A DNA stretch of 64,000 nucleotides from positions 1 to 64,000 of the forward strand of contig NZ_JAIVAL010000012.1 in the NCBI RefSeq assembly GCF_020171985.1, written 5' to 3'. Every line of letters begins with the position of its first letter. Within the stretch, counting starts at the first letter, position 1. The translations under genes and the position numbers were made by a program. Shown here piece after piece: positions 52,401-62,229 of this stretch. The notes under the pieces were generated by a model that was not told where the DNA came from, searched no databases, and saw only the letters and a list, made by a program, of their open reading frames with translations. Source of the DNA: Halobacillus halophilus. Lineage in GTDB: Bacteria; Bacillota; Bacilli; Bacillales; Halobacillaceae.

Positions 52401-54000
52401 GCACCATGACATTTATTCGATCGAAGACTTGGCCGAATTAATTTTCAACTTGAAGAACGCGAACCCTAAAGCACGCGTAAGTGTGAAACTAGTATCAGCC
52501 GTCGGCGTTGGTACGATTGCAGCTGGTGTAGCTAAAGGACGAGCTGATCTCGTCTTAATCAGCGGCTATGACGGGGGTACGGGAGCGGCTCCAAGAACGA
52601 GTATTAAGCACACCGGTCTCCCTTGGGAAATCGGTCTTGCGGAGACGCACCAGACCCTTGTACTGGACCGACTTCGTGACCGAATTGTCGTGGAAACGGA
52701 CGGAAAAATGATGACAGGGCGCGATGTAGTCGTTGCGACCTTGCTTGGAGCTGAAGAATATGGCTTCTCTACAGCCCCTCTTGTCGTATTAGGCTGTGTC
52801 ATGATGCGTGTATGTCATCTGAACACTTGTCCAGTAGGAGTAGCGACACAGGACCCTGAGCTCCGGAAGAAATTCACGGGCGAAGCGGATCACTTGGAAA
52901 ACTTCATGCGTTTTATTGCGCAGGAAGCTAGAGAATTAATGGCGGAACTCGGTTTCCGTACGATCAATGAAATGATCGGTCGTACCGATGTGCTGCAGGC
53001 GAACGAAGCGATTGACCATTGGAAAGCCAAAGGTGTCGACTTATCGGCTCTTCTTTATCAGCCTGTTGTACCTGATAATTATGGGCGTTATGCGATTAGA
53101 AAACAGGACCACGGTCTTGAGAAAACACTCGACGTGGAAGAACTGATTCCACTTTGTAAAAAAGCGATTGAAACAGGAGAGCCTGTGGAAGGAACAGGTT
53201 CGATTCGAAATATACACCGGGTTACCGGAACCATATTAGGAAGTGAAATCACCCGCAAATATGGAGCAGAAGGTCTACCGGAAGATACGATTCGTCTAAC
53301 CTTTAAGGGATCCGCAGGTCAAAGCTTCGGTGCCTTTATCCCGAAAGGAATGACGCTTAGACTCGTCGGAGACGCCAATGATTACGTCGGAAAAGGATTG
53401 TCCGGAGGTAAAATCATTGTACATCCGTCTCCTAGATCCACGTTCGTACCAGAAGAAAATACGATTATCGGGAACGTTTCATTCTATGGAGCTTCTGGTG
53501 GAGAAGCCTACATTAATGGACTTGCAGGTGAGCGTTTCTGTGTACGTAACAGTGGAGCAGAAGTGGTCGTTGAAGGAGTAGGAGATCACGCATGTGAGTA
53601 CATGACAGGTGGAAAAGTGGTCGTTCTTGGGGGAACGGGCCGCAACTTCGCCGCCGGAATGTCTGGCGGAGTCGCTTACGTGCTGGACGAAACAGAAGAA
53701 GTTTTTGAGACAAAATGCAACCATGAACTTGTGCATACTCAAAAGCTGACAGACCCTAAGGAAATTCAAGAACTCTATGAAATGATTGAGAAGCATTTGT
53801 CTTATACCAATAGCACGAATGCCCAGCGGATTTTAAATAATTGGGATGCGTTCGTTTCCAAATTTGTTCGCGTCATACCGACAGATTATCTGGCTATGCA
53901 GGAACGTATTCAGAGTTTAAGAGAAGAAGGCATGGAGAAGTTTGATGCTGAAATGACTGCATTTGAAGAAAGTAATAAGCCAGTAGAAACAGTAAAATAA
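49420..54000 (+). CDS. gltA: Glutamate synthase (NADPH) large subunit
   Basis: About 1526 aa, full length. Order: class II glutamine amidotransferase whose mature N-terminal Cys lies in EHEACGIGM (residue 22, after propeptide removal), a central domain, the FMN-binding synthase barrel with [28 protein letters not shown] and [14 protein letters not shown], the 3Fe-4S cysteines in [15 protein letters not shown], and the C-terminal GXGXG beta-helix. It transfers the amide of glutamine to 2-oxoglutarate. ATG at 49420 has AGGGGGA at 6 nt; the ATG at 49414 touches it. In Gram-negative naming this is gltB. Confidence 0.97.
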   Translation: MQKNGYPVPQGLYHPENEHEACGIGMIANIDGTKSHSIVENAITILCNLEHRGGQSADISTGDGAGILTQIPHYFFKKQCEKEDIELPEPGEYGIGMFFLPEDHDTRMECKRIFERIVEEEGQTFLGWRTVPINDSFVGDDAKKTKPFIRQGFVAPSENIKTQMDLERRLYIIRKRAEIEIAGKEGYDDFYMSSLSSNTIVYKGMLIPEQLDSFYIDLNHPDFKTALALVHSRFSTNTFPSWKRSHPNRFTIHNGEFNTLRGNVNWMRARQELCSSEYFSEEDLQKILPIIDSEGSDSSMFDNAFEFLYLSGRSLAHTAMMMVPEPWANDDTIHEDKKSFYEYHSTLMEPWDGPAALAYTNGKQIGACLDRNGLRPARYYVTKGGMIVLGSEVGALDIFADDILYKDRLHPGKMLLVDLEEGKIIPDEEIKLQTAREHPYQEWIDNHKYDLEDLPEPTEEHRPVNPLIDQQLAFGYTTEELNKIIVPLVSSQKDPVGSMGYDSPLAVLSKKPQLLYSYFKQLFAQVTNPPIDAIREKLITMVETTIGAEGNLVEPKPDSCRQIRLETPVLTNRQLEQLRQQSLKGFEASTLSILFEAKENKMEKALDRLFKEADQAIEEGTTLLILSDRGVHEGEAAIPALLAVSGLHHHLIRQGTRTKVSLLIESGEPREVHHHAALLGYGAEGINPYLAYDTIRDLVDRGDIQVESYEAAVETYVKSATDGIIKVLSKMGISTIQSYRGAQIFEAVGIQKDVVDKYFTRTASRLGGIGLDIIEKEVLMRHEKAYTENRGGNRKLEAGDEFQYRENGEDHQYNPQTIATLQHACRSNDYNLFKQYSEMLTDEKNNLQSLRGLLSFKKRPSVPIEEVESVEDICRRFKTGAMSYGSISQEAHEALAIAMNRVGGSSNTGEGGEDPDRFTPDDNGDTRRSSIKQVASGRFGVTSHYLVNADEIQIKIAQGAKPGEGGHLPGKKVYPWIAEVRGSTPGVELISPPPHHDIYSIEDLAELIFNLKNANPKARVSVKLVSAVGVGTIAAGVAKGRADLVLISGYDGGTGAAPRTSIKHTGLPWEIGLAETHQTLVLDRLRDRIVVETDGKMMTGRDVVVATLLGAEEYGFSTAPLVVLGCVMMRVCHLNTCPVGVATQDPELRKKFTGEADHLENFMRFIAQEARELMAELGFRTINEMIGRTDVLQANEAIDHWKAKGVDLSALLYQPVVPDNYGRYAIRKQDHGLEKTLDVEELIPLCKKAIETGEPVEGTGSIRNIHRVTGTILGSEITRKYGAEGLPEDTIRLTFKGSAGQSFGAFIPKGMTLRLVGDANDYVGKGLSGGKIIVHPSPRSTFVPEENTIIGNVSFYGASGGEAYINGLAGERFCVRNSGAEVVVEGVGDHACEYMTGGKVVVLGGTGRNFAAGMSGGVAYVLDETEEVFETKCNHELVHTQKLTDPKEIQELYEMIEKHLSYTNSTNAQRILNNWDAFVSKFVRVIPTDYLAMQERIQSLREEGMEKFDAEMTAFEESNKPVETVK

Positions 54001-54019
54001 CAACAGAGGGGGAGATCTG

Positions 54020-55507
54020 ATGGGAAAGTCTACTGGATTCATGGAATATGAGCGTCAGTCGATACCTGAGCGTGATCCGGCAACTAGAACGAAAGACTGG
54101 GAAGATTATACTTTACCCATGTCAGACGAGGAAGCACAAAAACAAGGGGCGCGCTGCATGGATTGCGGCGTACCTACTTGTCATTCAGGAATGGAAATCA
54201 AAGGCATGACCACCGGTTGTCCGGTTTATCATTTAATTCCTGAATGGAACGATCTCGTCTACAGAGGTCAGTGGAAAGAGGCTTTAAAGAAAGAACATGA
54301 AATGAACAACTTTCCTGAGTTCACAGGATTCGCCTGCCCGGCTCCATGTGAAGGGGCTTGTGTGCTGGGTATAAATGAACCGCCTGTAGCTATTCGGTCT
54401 GTGGAGCGTTCGATTATTGAAAAAGGATTTGCTGAAGGCTGGGTCGTACCTGAGCCGCCCGAGAAGCGAACGGGAAGAAGCGTTGCTGTTGTAGGCTCCG
54501 GGCCTGCAGGTCTTGCCGCAGCGGCCCAGCTTAATAAAGCTGGACACTGGGTAACCGTATTTGAACGTAGTGACCGCGTTGGCGGACTGTTAACGTACGG
54601 TATTCCAGAAATGAAGCTTCCTTATGAAATTGTGGAGCGAAGAGTGAATATCCTGAAGCAGGAAGGGATTCGTTTTCAAACGAACACCGAGGTAGGAAGA
54701 GACTACCCGGTTTCCCGTCTTAATGAAGAGTATGATTCCGTGATTCTTTGCGGAGGAGCTACCACTCCGAGGAACCTGGAAGTGGATGGCCGTGGTTTGA
54801 AAGGCATTCATTATGCTATGGACTTCCTTTATGCAAATACAAAGAGTCTGCTCGACTCCAATCACGAAGATAAAAATTACATTAGTGCGAAAGATAAAAA
54901 TGTGATCGTTATCGGCGGTGGTGATACAGGGACAGACTGTATCTCTACTTCCCTCAGACATGAATGCAAGACACTGACCCAATTTGATATTTACGATAAA
55001 AAAGGGTCAGAACGTGATAACGAAGTAAACCCATGGCCTCAATATCCGATTACTCATACAGTAGGTTATGGACAAAAAGAAGCGGAAGCCAAATTTGGTG
55101 ACGACCCGCGTGCTTATGCCGTCATGACCAAGAAGTTTGTCGGGGATGAGAATAATAGAATTAAAGAGGTTCACACCATCGATGTGGCTTTGTCCTTTGA
55201 CGATGACGGCAATAAAGTAAGAACAGAAATACCTGGTACAGAAAAAGTCTGGCCGGCCGATCTTGTTTTGCTTGCCATTGGATTCAGTGGTCCAGAGCAG
55301 GACTTGATTGAGAAGCTGGGAATTGAAACGACCGTTAGAACGAACGTAGCAGCTCAGTACGGGAAGTACACGACCAACGTGGAAGGTGTATTTGCGGCCG
55401 GTGATATGCGCCGCGGACAAAGCCTGATCGTCTGGGCAATCAACGAAGGACGCGAGGTTGCGCGTGAGTGCGATCGATTTATGATGGGCTCCACTCAACT
55501 GCCATAA
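54020..55507 (+). CDS. gltB: Glutamate synthase (NADPH) small subunit
   Basis: 495 aa. The N-terminal Fe-S region has [13 protein letters not shown], then [14 protein letters not shown] and [12 protein letters not shown]. An FAD site [17 protein letters not shown] and an NADPH site [20 protein letters not shown] follow, with [18 protein letters not shown] near the end. It passes electrons from NADPH to the large subunit. It starts 19 bp after gltA (SD AGAGGGGGAG), a two-gene operon ending at the terminator 55522. In Gram-negative naming this is gltD. Confidence 0.97.
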   Translation: MGKSTGFMEYERQSIPERDPATRTKDWEDYTLPMSDEEAQKQGARCMDCGVPTCHSGMEIKGMTTGCPVYHLIPEWNDLVYRGQWKEALKKEHEMNNFPEFTGFACPAPCEGACVLGINEPPVAIRSVERSIIEKGFAEGWVVPEPPEKRTGRSVAVVGSGPAGLAAAAQLNKAGHWVTVFERSDRVGGLLTYGIPEMKLPYEIVERRVNILKQEGIRFQTNTEVGRDYPVSRLNEEYDSVILCGGATTPRNLEVDGRGLKGIHYAMDFLYANTKSLLDSNHEDKNYISAKDKNVIVIGGGDTGTDCISTSLRHECKTLTQFDIYDKKGSERDNEVNPWPQYPITHTVGYGQKEAEAKFGDDPRAYAVMTKKFVGDENNRIKEVHTIDVALSFDDDGNKVRTEIPGTEKVWPADLVLLAIGFSGPEQDLIEKLGIETTVRTNVAAQYGKYTTNVEGVFAAGDMRRGQSLIVWAINEGREVARECDRFMMGSTQLP

Positions 55508-55521
55508 TTTTAAAATGATCA

Positions 55522-55559
55522 GAGATGTCTCTATACCATAGAGGCATCTCTTTTTTTAG
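55522..55559 (+). terminator. Terminator after gltAB
   Basis: AGAGATG-CTCTA / TAGAG-CATCTCT arms around a short loop, followed by T7. Confidence 0.85.
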
Positions 55560-55593
55560 AAGGATCTAATCTAATCAAAATATGTATTTCACA

Positions 55594-55721
55594 AATAAGC
55601 TCCCGATTGCTTATGGTTCAGTTCAGGATAACAAGGAGGTTCTACTAAGGACGACACATCGTGTGGTAACGTCGAACGACCCTGCATCGTGCAGGGCCTA
55701 AACTGAGTCTTCCGCAATCTG
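55594..55721. repeat. Short composite repeat, copy F, carrying inverted SM1
   Basis: A 128-bp element: left end AAATAAGCTCCCGATTGC, right end AAACTGAGTCTTCCGCAAT, the latter matching the left terminus of copy E in complement (ATTGCG then AAGACTCAGTTT). Between them is little more than the SM1 double hairpin in minus orientation (55639-55698). It looks like a minimal form in which the arms have been lost. Confidence 0.7.
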
Positions 55722-55803
55722 GATCGATACTGGTATCCCCCTTTTATAACAACGCTGCCAATCTGTGTACTAATTCTATTGAAGAAAATATCTCAGTTTG
55801 AAA

Positions 55804-55829
55804 GTTTTAACAGACGGATGATGGGGTAC
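55804..55829 (+). promoter_or_regulatory. Candidate sigma-B promoter of the catalase gene
   Basis: GTTTTA - 14 bp - GGGTAC fits the general-stress consensus GTTTAA-N12-15-GGGWAW well. It lies 58 bp before the start codon. B. subtilis katE, a homologue of the same large type, is sigma-B dependent. Confidence 0.65.
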
Positions 55830-55860
55830 TAGTTATGTGGAGTTTATAAGAAGTGTTTTT

Positions 55861-55875
55861 TTATAATCATTTTAA
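55861..55875 (+). promoter_or_regulatory. Candidate PerR box overlapping the catalase leader
   Basis: TTATAATCATTTTAA matches the PerR box TTATAATNATTATAA with one mismatch. It runs directly into the SD (TTTTAAGGAGG). Position downstream of the promoter would suit repression relieved by peroxide. AT-rich context means chance cannot be excluded. Confidence 0.5.
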
Positions 55876-55887
55876 GGAGGAACCTTA

Positions 55888-57936
55888 ATGAGTGATAAGA
55901 AAAAAGTAGATAAGCATAGTAAAGACGAGCAGTTGGAACACTATCGCAGAGACGATTCAGGAAAGAATCTTACAACGAATCAAGGATTGAAAATGTCAGA
56001 GGATGAGTTTTCCCTGAAAGCGGGAGAACGAGGTCCGACACTAATGGAAGATTTCCATTTCCGTGAAAAGATGACCCATTTTGACCATGAACGCATTCCG
56101 GAGCGTGTGGTGCACGCACGAGGTTTTGCGGCTCATGGCGAATTTGAACTATATAAATCTCTTGAAAAATATACAAAAGCAGACTTTCTGACCGATACTT
56201 CTAAAAAAACACCCGTGTTTACTAGATTTTCAACAGTAGCGGGTAATCGCGGTTCTTCTGAAACCGTACGTGATGCTCGTGGTTTCGCTACAAAATTCTA
56301 TACCGAAGAAGGAAACTACGATTTAGTGGGTAACAATATTCCTGTATTTTTTATTCAGGACGCCATTAAATTCCCAGATCTAGTTCACGCATTAAAACCT
56401 GAGCCTCATAATGAGATGCCACAGGCAGCATCGGCCCATGATACATTCTGGGATTTCATAGCGAACAATCAGGAATCCGCTCATATGGTCATGTGGGCCA
56501 TGTCTGATCGTGCTATTCCTAGAAGCTTCCGTATGATGGAAGGATTCGGGGTACATACTTTCCGGTTGGTTAACGCGGAAGGTAAGTCTCATTTCGTGAA
56601 ATTCCACTGGAAACCGGTGCTCGGTACTCATTCTTTAGTATGGGATGAAGCTCAGAAGATTTCCGGTAAGGACGCAGACTTCCATCGCGGAGACCTTTAC
56701 AGCTCCATCGAAAATGGGGATTACCCTGAATATGAACTAGGGATACAGGTCATTCCAGAAGAAGATGAGGATAAGTTCGAATTTGATGTGCTGGATCCGA
56801 CGAAGCTTTGGCCGGAAGAAGATGTCCCAGTGGAGATCGTTGGTAAATTAACATTAAACCGTAACGTGGATAATGTTTTTGCTGAGACGGAACAGGTGGC
56901 ATTCCATCCAGGTCACGTCGTACCAGGCATTGACTTCACGAACGATCCTCTGCTGCAAGGTCGTTTATTCTCCTATACGGATACTCAGTTAATTCGACTC
57001 GGGGGACCAAACTTCCATGAGCTTCCAATTAACCGTCCGGTCTGCCCATTCTTTAATAATCAGAGAGATGGATATGGCCGCCAGACCATTAATACAGGAC
57101 AGGTCAGCTACCACAAGAACTCTCTGGCTCAGAATACGCCAGAGCCTGCAGCTCCAGAAGAAGGCGGCTATGAGCATTATCACGAGAAGGTAGAAGGGCG
57201 CAAAATCCGCGCAAGAAGTGTCAGCTTTAAAGATCACTTCTCTCAAGCAACTCTTTTCTGGAATAGTATGAGCGAACCAGAGAAAGGGCATTTAATTCAA
57301 GCCTTCAGTTTCGAACTGGGTAAACTTGAAAGTGATTCCGTTAGAAAGCAAGTAATTGAAATGTTCTCAAACGTCAGTCTTGAGCTGGTTCAAGAAGTTG
57401 CTAAAAATATCGGAATTACCCCACCAGAACATGGGGGATCCGATGTAACTAAATCTTCTCCAGCGCTAAGTCAGCAAAATACAGTATTTAAACCAAATAC
57501 ACGCGTAGTAGGTGTTATTGTGGCTGATAACTTTGCTGGAAAAGAGGTGACGAATGTACTAGAAGGACTAACCGATAAAGGTATTTCTCCTGTTGTGATC
57601 AGCACTCATCAGGGTACTTTGAAAGGCACAGATGGTACGGAACTGACCGTGGATCACACGTTTACAACCGTTGATCCTGTACTGGTGGATGCTGTATATG
57701 TTGCAGGAGGCGGCGAACAGAGTAAGGCATTCAGGAAGAAAGTATCTTATTATCTGAACGAAGCCTTCACACACTTCAAGCCGATTGGTGCTACGCATGA
57801 AGGAATCCAGCTATTGAAAGATAATGAATTGTTGGAAGAATCAGGCGTTGTCGCAGAAGAAAATGGTGTTGAATTTGTAAGTAAATTCACTGAAGCAGTA
57901 GCGGCTCACCGTCATTGGGACCGCCAGGTGATATAA
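55888..57936 (+). CDS. Large-subunit monofunctional catalase (KatE-like)
   Basis: 682 aa, the size of clade-2 catalases such as B. subtilis KatE (about 686) and E. coli HPII. The catalytic His is in ERVVHARGFAAHGEF (residue 76), the distal Asn in YDLVGNNIPVFFIQD, and the heme Tyr in RLFSYTDTQLIRLGGPNF. The extra C-terminal flavodoxin-like/DJ-1-type domain spans about 535-682 (RVVGVIVADNFAGKEV, DAVYVAGGGEQ). It splits hydrogen peroxide to water and oxygen. SD AAGGAGG precedes the ATG. It has sigma-B-like and PerR-like sites upstream. Confidence 0.95.
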   Translation: MSDKKKVDKHSKDEQLEHYRRDDSGKNLTTNQGLKMSEDEFSLKAGERGPTLMEDFHFREKMTHFDHERIPERVVHARGFAAHGEFELYKSLEKYTKADFLTDTSKKTPVFTRFSTVAGNRGSSETVRDARGFATKFYTEEGNYDLVGNNIPVFFIQDAIKFPDLVHALKPEPHNEMPQAASAHDTFWDFIANNQESAHMVMWAMSDRAIPRSFRMMEGFGVHTFRLVNAEGKSHFVKFHWKPVLGTHSLVWDEAQKISGKDADFHRGDLYSSIENGDYPEYELGIQVIPEEDEDKFEFDVLDPTKLWPEEDVPVEIVGKLTLNRNVDNVFAETEQVAFHPGHVVPGIDFTNDPLLQGRLFSYTDTQLIRLGGPNFHELPINRPVCPFFNNQRDGYGRQTINTGQVSYHKNSLAQNTPEPAAPEEGGYEHYHEKVEGRKIRARSVSFKDHFSQATLFWNSMSEPEKGHLIQAFSFELGKLESDSVRKQVIEMFSNVSLELVQEVAKNIGITPPEHGGSDVTKSSPALSQQNTVFKPNTRVVGVIVADNFAGKEVTNVLEGLTDKGISPVVISTHQGTLKGTDGTELTVDHTFTTVDPVLVDAVYVAGGGEQSKAFRKKVSYYLNEAFTHFKPIGATHEGIQLLKDNELLEESGVVAEENGVEFVSKFTEAVAAHRHWDRQVI

Positions 57937-57948
57937 GAAGGAGATATA

Positions 57949-57980
57949 AAAGACTGACCCCGCTGGGTCAGTCTTTTTTT
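57949..57980 (+). terminator. Terminator after the catalase gene
   Basis: AAAGACTGACCC / GGGTCAGTCTTT arms around four bases, followed by T7. Confidence 0.9.
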
Positions 57981-58071
57981 ACTATAATAAAAATAAGCAG
58001 AATGGATTGTTTTAACTTGTGCAAAATAAGGAATAGTCATATACATAATCCTAAAGTGAAGAGGTGTTTCG

Positions 58072-58140
58072 ATGTTACGTACGATTCTAATGATTATTGG
58101 TCTTATTGTGGTTATTGGTTTTATCATTTCATTGCTATAA
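58072..58140 (+). CDS. Putative 22-aa membrane peptide
   Basis: MLRTILMIIGLIVVIGFIIS followed by LL and a stop: one basic residue then a single hydrophobic helix. An SD-like GAAGAGGTG lies 5 nt before the ATG, and a terminator starts 20 bp after the stop, giving the layout of a small autonomous gene. Short length makes chance possible. Confidence 0.45.
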   Translation: MLRTILMIIGLIVVIGFIISLL

Positions 58141-58160
58141 TTTAATTATTTATTCATCAG

Positions 58161-58187
58161 ACTCACCTTTCTAAAGGTGAGTTTTTC
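58161..58187 (+). terminator. Terminator after the small peptide gene
   Basis: ACTCACCTTT / AAAGGTGAGT arms around two bases, followed by T5. Confidence 0.75.
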
Positions 58188-58226
58188 GTTATACTAATAC
58201 GTATAATCTAAAGGAGGGTTTCTATC

Positions 58227-59585
58227 GTGAAAGAACAGGTGGAATTACATAAGGATTCGTTTATAGAGGAACTAAAAGATTTCTTAAAGATCCCGAGCAT
58301 ATCTTCCTTACCTGACCGTAAAGAAGATGTAAATAGGGGAGCCGATTGGGTAGCTGAAGCTCTAGGTAAAGCCGGTATGGAAAACGTAGAGGTCATTCAG
58401 ACGGAAGGTCATCCTATTGTATATGGGGACTGGCTCCATGCGGAGAACAAGCCTACGGTTCTTATTTACGGTCATTACGATGTTCAGCCCGAAGACCCTC
58501 TTGAGCTGTGGGAAACGCCTCCGTTTGAACCAGTGGTCCGTGATGGGAAAATTTATGCCCGCGGAGCAACGGATGACAAGGGGCAATTGTTCCTTCATAT
58601 TAAAGCGATGGAGCTTCTCAAGAAAGAAAACGGAACGCTCCCGGTTAATGTGAAGTTTTGTATCGAGGGAGAAGAGGAAGTCGCGAGCCCGAACCTTTCT
58701 CCTTTTATCAGGAATCATGAAGAAAAGCTGGCTGCAGATGCTGTCGTCATCAGCGATACCACTTTTATTGAGGAAGGACAGCCGGCCATCTGCACTTCGC
58801 TCCGCGGAGCCCTTGCTATGGAAGTAAAAGTGAATACAGCAAACACAGACTTACATTCAGGCTCCTACGGGGGAGCTGTACCCAATTCGATTCACGCTCT
58901 TGTTTCTCTAATGGACAGTCTTCATGATGAGACCGGAAAAATCGCTGTGGAAGGTTTTTATGAGGGTGTTCCTGAAGCTACTGAGGAGTTAAGAGAAGAA
59001 GTGGCGCAAGTACCATTTAATAGTGAGAAAATAAAAAGAGAACTTGGGTTGGAAGCTTTTTTTGGTGAAGAAGGGTTTACCTTCCAGGAGCGTGTAGGAA
59101 TACGTCCTACTCTTGAGATTAACGGGATTACAGGCGGCTTTCAGGGAGAAGGGTTAAAAACCATTGTGCCCAATCAGGCCAGTGTCAAAATTAGCTGCCG
59201 CTTAGTAGGCGAACAGAATCCTCAGGCTGTTTATGAGGCTATTCAGAGTCATCTTCAGACTCGCAAGCCTGTTGGAGCCCGAATCGAAACGGAGCAATTG
59301 ATTCAGGCAGATCCGGTGGCTATTGATTCTAAAGATGCCTATATCCAGACAGCAGCGGATGCTTATGAGGAAGTGTACGGCGTTCGTCCGCTTTTTCCTA
59401 AAGAGGGAGGATCGATTCCCATTGTTGAAGTGTTTGCAAGCGTCTTAAAAGCACCTGTAGTATTAATGGGTTTTGGGCTTCCTTCTGAAAATCTTCATGC
59501 TCCGAATGAACATTTTCACCTGGAGAACTTTACAAAAGGGATCGAAACCGCTGCTAATTATTACAATAGATTAGGAAATAAATAA
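58227..59585 (+). CDS. M20-family dipeptidase
   Basis: 452 aa. Di-zinc ligands can be read in order: His in VLIYGHYDVQPEDP, bridging Asp in IYARGATDDKGQ, the general-base Glu and ligand in CIEGEEEVASPNL, Asp in VVISDTTF, and His near the end in NEHFHLENFTKG. The lid domain (about 200-350) carries DLHSGSYGGAVPNSIHAL, typical of the CNDP/carnosinase-like branch. It should cleave dipeptides or acyl amino acids in the cytoplasm. The start is GTG with SD AAGGAGGG. Confidence 0.92.
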   Translation: MKEQVELHKDSFIEELKDFLKIPSISSLPDRKEDVNRGADWVAEALGKAGMENVEVIQTEGHPIVYGDWLHAENKPTVLIYGHYDVQPEDPLELWETPPFEPVVRDGKIYARGATDDKGQLFLHIKAMELLKKENGTLPVNVKFCIEGEEEVASPNLSPFIRNHEEKLAADAVVISDTTFIEEGQPAICTSLRGALAMEVKVNTANTDLHSGSYGGAVPNSIHALVSLMDSLHDETGKIAVEGFYEGVPEATEELREEVAQVPFNSEKIKRELGLEAFFGEEGFTFQERVGIRPTLEINGITGGFQGEGLKTIVPNQASVKISCRLVGEQNPQAVYEAIQSHLQTRKPVGARIETEQLIQADPVAIDSKDAYIQTAADAYEEVYGVRPLFPKEGGSIPIVEVFASVLKAPVVLMGFGLPSENLHAPNEHFHLENFTKGIETAANYYNRLGNK

Positions 59586-59590
59586 CCATT

Positions 59591-59621
59591 AGCATCCAGA
59601 CCTTCTCAGGGTTTGGGTGCT
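59591..59621. terminator. Bidirectional terminator
   Basis: Imperfect arms AGCATCCAGACC / GGTTTGGGTGCT between the convergent dipeptidase and GrpB genes. Confidence 0.55.
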
Positions 59622-60257
59622 TTATTTTTCCTTAGCCTTCTTAATGATAGATGAAATAAAGGGTTCCTTACTTTTCGTATAGGCCGGCCGGTTTTTTTGA
59701 TAACGAACGGCTAGTGTCTGTTTGTGGGAATTATATTCTTCCATCGCTTCCGGGTGCTGGCGCAGGTAATCCCGAAATAAAAGCTTTTCATCCCATTCCT
59801 TCCCTCCAAATTCACAAACATGTAAATGAAAAGTCTGGCTATCCTTTTCCTTCTTGAAAAAACGACGCTCCACAAGTTCCGGCTTAGGGATGTACATATA
59901 TCCAATAGCTGATAAATGCGGTATGTATGAAGCGTAAGAGTACAGAGACTTGACCCCTGCCATAATGTCAATAATAGGCTTAGCTTCTAACCCAGGTATG
60001 GCAGTGCTGCCAATGTGTTCAATTCCAAGCGCACCTTCGCCCAAAGCTTCTGCGATGAACCCTTGTTCCCGTTCGAATAATGCGGGCCATACTGGACGAT
60101 AGGGATCTAATGAGACCGTTGGCCTTTCTATTGGAGTCTGGTTCGCACAAGGAAAACAGCAAAGAGTCTGATCATTGTTCACCACTCCTTCCAAAAATCC
60201 ACCTGAACAATAAATGGACGTTCCACAGTTGCGGCACTTGCCTGCTTGCTCTCTCAT
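59622..60257 (-). CDS. GrpB-family protein with N-terminal Cys cluster
   Basis: 211 aa from ATG at 60257 (SD AAGGAGA, 7 nt). The first 40 residues have six cysteines (CRNC, YCSGG, CCFPC) in a zinc-ribbon-like layout. The rest is a GrpB/UPF0157 domain: DPYRPVWPALFEREQGFIAE, GIEHIGSTAIPGLEAKPIID, and RDYLRQHPEAMEEYNSHKQT. GrpB has a nucleotidyltransferase-like fold (the GSTA and KPIID positions correspond to the GS and DxD elements) with no settled biochemical role. A fused Cys cluster is unusual for a GrpB protein. Confidence 0.85.
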   Translation of the reverse strand: MREQAGKCRNCGTSIYCSGGFLEGVVNNDQTLCCFPCANQTPIERPTVSLDPYRPVWPALFEREQGFIAEALGEGALGIEHIGSTAIPGLEAKPIIDIMAGVKSLYSYASYIPHLSAIGYMYIPKPELVERRFFKKEKDSQTFHLHVCEFGGKEWDEKLLFRDYLRQHPEAMEEYNSHKQTLAVRYQKNRPAYTKSKEPFISSIIKKAKEK

Positions 60258-60504
60258 CACGATCTCTCCTTCATAGTAAAGTAACCTTTTTAAGAGGGAC
60301 GCCTGCATAATACGGGGGTATATTCAGTATATCAGAGGAGTGTTGAGTGAGCAGAATTACAAGGAAGACTTTAAATACGCTAGGAAAAAGATGTATGTGT
60401 AAGAATTTATGGATATAGGTTTACAAGACCCTGATTTCTGGTATTATATACAAGGATTTGATGATAAATCCTGATAAATACTACTTGAAAGGGGATATTA
60501 GCTT

Positions 60505-60666
60505 ATGCTTACATCTCTTTATATGCTGTCCCTTACTGTCCTTCTAACGTTTCTAGTATTATATGCCGTGGATAAAGTGGCGAACCGCTTTAAGAAGATC
60601 CAAAAAGAGCCAGCTCAAACTGAAGAAGTCCCGTCGGAAATTGATTTCAGTCATTCCTATAAATAA
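60505..60666 (+). CDS. Small membrane protein (53 aa)
   Basis: One N-terminal membrane helix (MLTSLYMLSLTVLLTFLVLY) is followed by a basic then acidic tail (RFKKIQKEPAQTEEVPSEID). A GAAAGGGG site lies about 10 nt before the ATG, and a perfect terminator follows the stop at 60679. Layout and composition support a real single-pass protein. Family not recognised. Confidence 0.65.
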   Translation: MLTSLYMLSLTVLLTFLVLYAVDKVANRFKKIQKEPAQTEEVPSEIDFSHSYK

Positions 60667-60678
60667 ATGCTTACGTCC

Positions 60679-60712
60679 AAGCGGCCTCCCTAACGGGAAA
60701 GGCCGCTTTTTA
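60679..60712 (+). terminator. Terminator after the 53-aa gene
   Basis: AAGCGGCC-CCC / GGG-GGCCGCTT arms followed by T4. Confidence 0.85.
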
Positions 60713-60941
60713 CATGAGAGAGAAGTGGTGAAGCCTTTTACAAATATTACCAAATATTACCGGACCAGGTCATACATATATTTCCAGCATCCTTATTCCA
60801 TACTCAGGGGCTGCTCGTTTTGTTAGCCTGAATAATATGGTAGAATAGATATGTTTAGATATTCGGCGAATAGGTTTACTCAACTATGTATGAGTTTAAT
60901 GAAATAAATGTTATGTCACGTTTGAAAAAAGGGGATTATTC

Positions 60942-62129
60942 ATGGATAATAAAGCGGTTGTGTTAGGTGCGAATTATTATATAGGATTGAGTACAATCCG
61001 CTGCTTAGGCATTCACGATGTGCACGTAGCGGCTGTTGATTATTCGTGGGAAGGGGCTTATGGACTTGAGTCCAAGTACGTCTCTGAAGCGTTAATTGCT
61101 CCTCATTATAAAAACGATCCGGAAGGACTTCTTTCCTTTTTGATTGATTACTCCAAACAGCAGAGCAATACGCCTGTGCTTATTCCTACAGCTGATCCGT
61201 ACGTAGAGTTTGTAGACGAGCATTTAATGGAATTACGGGAACATTTCCTTATTCCCCAGAAAGAACAAGGGCTATATACTAAAATAATGGACAAAGGCAC
61301 GTTGCATACACTTGCTTCCGAGCACGGCGTAGCGGTTCCTGAAACGGTTCATATTGATGAAGAGAACTTTTTACAGAAAGTAGAGGAAAAGATTCAATTT
61401 CCGTGTCTCGTTAAACCGGTGGATTCTCCTGCTTTTGTTTCCAAGTTCAGAAGGAAGCTGTTCAAAGTCTTTACAGAAGAAGAGCTTCTTGAGAAAGTCA
61501 ATATGGCTAAAGAAGAAAATATTGAAGTGATTGTACAGCGGATTATTCCGGGCTTCGATGATCATATGTACACTTTCGACGCCTACTTGAATCAAAATTC
61601 AGAGGTTACACACTGGGTCACATGCCAGAAACTTCGTCAATTCCCTGTGAACTACGGGGCCTCGGTTTATACCCAGCAGAAATATGTCCCGGAACTGTAT
61701 GACCTTGGGAAGAAGTTTCTTGAAGGCATCCAGTATAAAGGATTTGCAGAAATTGAATTTAAAAAAGATGAACAAACCGGACAATTCTATTTAATTGAAA
61801 TTAACGTCCGAATTACGAATTTAAACAGCCTGTTATACAAAACGGGAATCAATATTCCTTATATTACGTACAGGGAGCTTATGGGGAACCCGATCGAGCC
61901 AAAAGCTGTAGAGAAAGACATGAATCTGGTCTTCTGGTATGCTTACGAGGATTTACTGGCCGTACGTGAATACGTTAAAACCGGACAACTTTCCATTCCA
62001 AAGGTACTGGCCTCTTATTTCCGTCCAAAAGCCCACGCGATTTGGGACGCAAAAGATCCAAAACCGGCTTTTGCATTCGGAAAGAAAATGGCAGGTCTAG
62101 TGGCTGGAAAAGTACGGAAAACAAGCTGA
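60942..62129 (+). CDS. ATP-grasp carboxylate-amine ligase, possible D-aspartate ligase
   Basis: 395 aa. The N-terminal Rossmann-like part opens KAVVLGANYYIGLSTIRCLG. The ATP-grasp region has FPCLVKPVDSPAFVSKFRRK, IEVIVQRIIPGFDDHMYTFD, and the Mg-binding pair in GFAEIEFKKDEQTGQFYLIE then INVRITN. This architecture is shared by D-aspartate ligases that attach D-Asp to the side chain of the stem-peptide diamino acid, but also by other peptide-bond-forming ATP-grasp enzymes. Its neighbours, a MurE-like ligase and an aspartate racemase, favour the D-Asp role. SD AAAAAGGGG precedes the ATG. Confidence 0.7.
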   Translation: MDNKAVVLGANYYIGLSTIRCLGIHDVHVAAVDYSWEGAYGLESKYVSEALIAPHYKNDPEGLLSFLIDYSKQQSNTPVLIPTADPYVEFVDEHLMELREHFLIPQKEQGLYTKIMDKGTLHTLASEHGVAVPETVHIDEENFLQKVEEKIQFPCLVKPVDSPAFVSKFRRKLFKVFTEEELLEKVNMAKEENIEVIVQRIIPGFDDHMYTFDAYLNQNSEVTHWVTCQKLRQFPVNYGASVYTQQKYVPELYDLGKKFLEGIQYKGFAEIEFKKDEQTGQFYLIEINVRITNLNSLLYKTGINIPYITYRELMGNPIEPKAVEKDMNLVFWYAYEDLLAVREYVKTGQLSIPKVLASYFRPKAHAIWDAKDPKPAFAFGKKMAGLVAGKVRKTS

Positions 62130-62229
62130 TTCAGTAAGGTTGTAAAATAACAAAAAAGTTCACCCATATACAAAATAAGGATCGCAATAATCGGATAAGG
62201 TTAAAACATTGCAGGGAAGGTAGATTAGA

